The notes under the pieces are model-generated. The model was not told the DNA's origin. It was given only the letters and a program-made list of their open reading frames with translations, and did not search any database. DNA of 64,000 nucleotides from UBA2767 sp965228625. Its GTDB lineage: Bacteria > Pseudomonadota > Alphaproteobacteria > Rhizobiales > Methyloligellaceae. The stretch lies in the NCBI GenBank assembly GCA_965228625.1, contig OZ245829.1, forward strand, positions 4,836,001 to 4,900,000, written 5' to 3'. Made by a program: the position numbers and the translations under genes. The first letter of the stretch is position 1. Each line of letters opens with the position of its first letter. Shown here piece after piece: positions 62,243 to 64,000 of the stretch.

Positions 62243-64000
62243 ATGAGCTTGTTCCCCGGCATTGAACAGGCCCATATGTGGGTCACGTTCGCGATCATCA
62301 TTGCCGCCGTTGTTCTTTTTGCAATCGAGCGCATTCCGCTGGAACTGTCCGCAGCGCTAACCGTTCTGGCGCTGCTCACGCTCTTTCATTTCTTCCCGCT
62401 GAACGTGACATCGGGTCCGACCCCGGTGAACATCACCACTCTTCTGATGGGGTTCGCGAACCCCGTCGTGTTCACGATCCTTGCGTTGCTCATGGTCGGT
62501 CAGGCCCTGATTCAGACCGGGACAATCGAGAAATCCACAGAAATGTTCCGTGGACTGATCAAGATTGCGCCGGCCGCCGCCCTTCCCGTCATCCTCGTCA
62601 TTGCGGCGCTTCTCAGCGCCTTCCTCAACAACACGCCGGTGGTGATCCTGTTCATTCCGATCCTGAGCGCTCTCGCGGCACGCCTCGGCAAGACCGCGGC
62701 CCATGTGCTGATGCCGCTCAGTTTCATCGCCATCCTCGGCGGGATGACCACTCTGATCGGATCGTCAGCGAACCTGGTGGCGGCCACGGTGGCGGAGGCG
62801 AACGGCGTGCCGACAATCAACTTCTTCGATTTCACGGTACCGGGTCTGCTGCTCGCCAGTCTTGGCGGTCTCTACGTCATCTTCGTCGTGCCGCGTCTAA
62901 TCAAGCCGAGTCCGGCGCTCGGCCAGACCGACGGGGAACGCGGCAAGCATTTCATCGCGCAGATCACCCTGAACGAAAACCACCCCTGGATCGGCACCAA
63001 ATCGGTCGCGGGTCTGTTCCCGGGGCTGCATCACATGACCGTCAAGCTGGTGCAAAGGTCCGGCCGCTCGGTGCTGCCGCCATTCGAGGATCTGACGCTG
63101 CAAAAGGGCGACGTGCTGATGATCGCCGCGACCCGGCGCAACCTCCTCGAAGCGATCAGCCGCGACCGCTCGGTGATCGGCGATCTTGCGAACATGGAGG
63201 AGCTGCCAGCAGACGAAGGCGTGGCCGAACGGGGTGAACGCGAGCGCCTGATCATGACCGAAGCCGTGATCGCGCCGGGCTCTCCGCGCATCGGTCGGAC
63301 ATTGCGACCTGAGCGATTTCGATTCGATACCGGTTGCACGCTGCTCGGCATCGAACGCCACAGCCGGATGATGCACGACCCGTTTCACAAGATTCGCCTT
63401 GTGGCCGGCGACGTTCTCCTGCTGCTGGGCACGCCCGGGTCGGTCAGAGGTCTGCGAGAGCATCGCGATTTGCTGTTGCTGGCGCGCTCCCGCGCCGAGC
63501 TGCCGGTGCCGCATCATGCCAAGAGTGCGATGATCGTCTTCTCCGCGATGATCTTTGCTGCGGCGAGCGGCCTGGTTCCGATTGCCATCGCCGCGATAGG
63601 CGGAGCCATCGGGATGGTGCTGGTCGGGGCGCTGACCGTGCCGCAGGCGGCGCGGGCCTTCGACGGGCGAATATTCCTGCTCATCGGCGCCGCTTTCGCC
63701 ATGGCGGTGGCGCTGGAAGCGACCGGCGGGGCCGAGTACCTGGCGCGTCAGGTCGTGACCGTCTTCTCCGGCTACGGCCCGGTGATGCTGCTGTCCGCGC
63801 TTTTCCTGCTTGTCGCAATACTGACGAACTTTCTCAGCAATCACGCCACGGGCGCGCTGTTCGCGCCCATTGTCGTCAGCGCGGCCAGCCAAATCGGTGC
63901 GGATCCAACGCCTTTCGTTTACGGGCTGATCTTTGCGCTCAATTGCTCATTTGCGACGCCGATCGCCTATCAGACCAACCTTATCGTGATGGGTCCCGGA
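62243..64000 (+). CDS. SLC13/DASS-type permease with RCK-C domains (3' end outside window)
   Basis: 586 codons present, open to the last base. N-terminal half: about six membrane segments with the hairpin SAFLNNTPVVILFIP and GGMTTLIGSSANLVAATVAE. Two TrkA-C (RCK_C) domains follow (about 230-310 and 330-410, with ITLNENHPWIGTK and FDTGCTLLGIERHSR). The C-terminal half repeats the transport pattern with LTNFLSNHATGALFAP and SFATPIAYQTNLIVMGPG. Members carry dicarboxylates, sulfate or citrate; substrate unknown. ATG 62243, no operon partner seen. Confidence 0.9.
   Translation, partial: MSLFPGIEQAHMWVTFAIIIAAVVLFAIERIPLELSAALTVLALLTLFHFFPLNVTSGPTPVNITTLLMGFANPVVFTILALLMVGQALIQTGTIEKSTEMFRGLIKIAPAAALPVILVIAALLSAFLNNTPVVILFIPILSALAARLGKTAAHVLMPLSFIAILGGMTTLIGSSANLVAATVAEANGVPTINFFDFTVPGLLLASLGGLYVIFVVPRLIKPSPALGQTDGERGKHFIAQITLNENHPWIGTKSVAGLFPGLHHMTVKLVQRSGRSVLPPFEDLTLQKGDVLMIAATRRNLLEAISRDRSVIGDLANMEELPADEGVAERGERERLIMTEAVIAPGSPRIGRTLRPERFRFDTGCTLLGIERHSRMMHDPFHKIRLVAGDVLLLLGTPGSVRGLREHRDLLLLARSRAELPVPHHAKSAMIVFSAMIFAAASGLVPIAIAAIGGAIGMVLVGALTVPQAARAFDGRIFLLIGAAFAMAVALEATGGAEYLARQVVTVFSGYGPVMLLSALFLLVAILTNFLSNHATGALFAPIVVSAASQIGADPTPFVYGLIFALNCSFATPIAYQTNLIVMGPG

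Overview
The window reads as the chromosome of an alphaproteobacterium of the order Hyphomicrobiales (Rhizobiales). It is GC-rich and densely coded, and several gene neighbourhoods match ones I recall as conserved in that order: metC divergent from aapJ; aminotransferase, hom, glpX, recJ; CBP3-type chaperone, DUF177, plsX, fabH, ihfA, merR; glyA, nrdR, ribD, ribE, ribB, ribH, nusB, thiL; and an L,D-transpeptidase beside an LdtR-type MarR regulator. 5-aminolevulinate synthase (C4 heme route), a PHB synthase, K+-independent H+-pyrophosphatase, NDUFS4-like protein and Mg-type HemB agree with this. No CRISPR array, insertion sequence or prophage genes were seen. The genus cannot be fixed from the sequence.

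Layout. 0-7.7 kb: general amino-acid ABC transporter genes (aapP cut by the window edge, aapJ), metC, three small NTF2/ferredoxin-fold proteins, tRNA-Arg and tRNA-Pro, NDUFS4-like and DUF192 proteins, a double cold-shock protein and gloA. 7.7-13.8 kb: tRNA-Glu and recJ-glpX-hom-aminotransferase. 13.9-18 kb: phaC, argC, rplM-rpsI. 18-24 kb: a secreted orphan, thioesterase, enoyl-CoA hydratase, CoA-binding protein, LysE exporter, metY, ctaA and DUF2842. 24-33.8 kb: an exopolysaccharide locus (deacetylase, acetyltransferase, Wzc-like co-polymerase with a degenerate kinase domain, export lipoprotein, GT4 transferase, priming glycosylphosphotransferase, Wzy-like polymerase). 33.7-34.6 kb: a sub-kilobase insertion bounded by a duplicated tRNA-Pro(GGG) 3' end and carrying one orphan gene. 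34.7-39.7 kb: merR, ihfA, fabH, plsX, DUF177, CBP3-like chaperone, bamE. 39.7-50.1 kb: hppA, an MFS permease and the riboflavin/one-carbon operon. 50.3-52.7 kb: a two-subunit CoA-transferase-fold enzyme, then a membrane protein plus XRE regulator pair behind a perfect palindrome. 53-64 kb: hemA, L,D-transpeptidase, ldtR, a crotonase-family hydrolase, extensin-like protein, hemB, threonine ammonia-lyase, an RDD protein and an SLC13 permease cut by the window end.

How the genes work together. Most of the window is core metabolism and envelope biology: methionine (metC, metY, hom), arginine (argC), riboflavin, heme (hemA, hemB, ctaA), phospholipid and fatty acid initiation (plsX, fabH) and translation (S9, L13, four tRNAs). 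The accessory parts are the exopolysaccharide locus, the tRNA-flanked mini-insertion and the XRE/membrane-protein pair. I see no clear multi-gene defence or biosynthetic system. The best candidates for something undescribed are the mini-insertion with its GGDD-repeat protein and the palindrome-controlled membrane protein/regulator pair.
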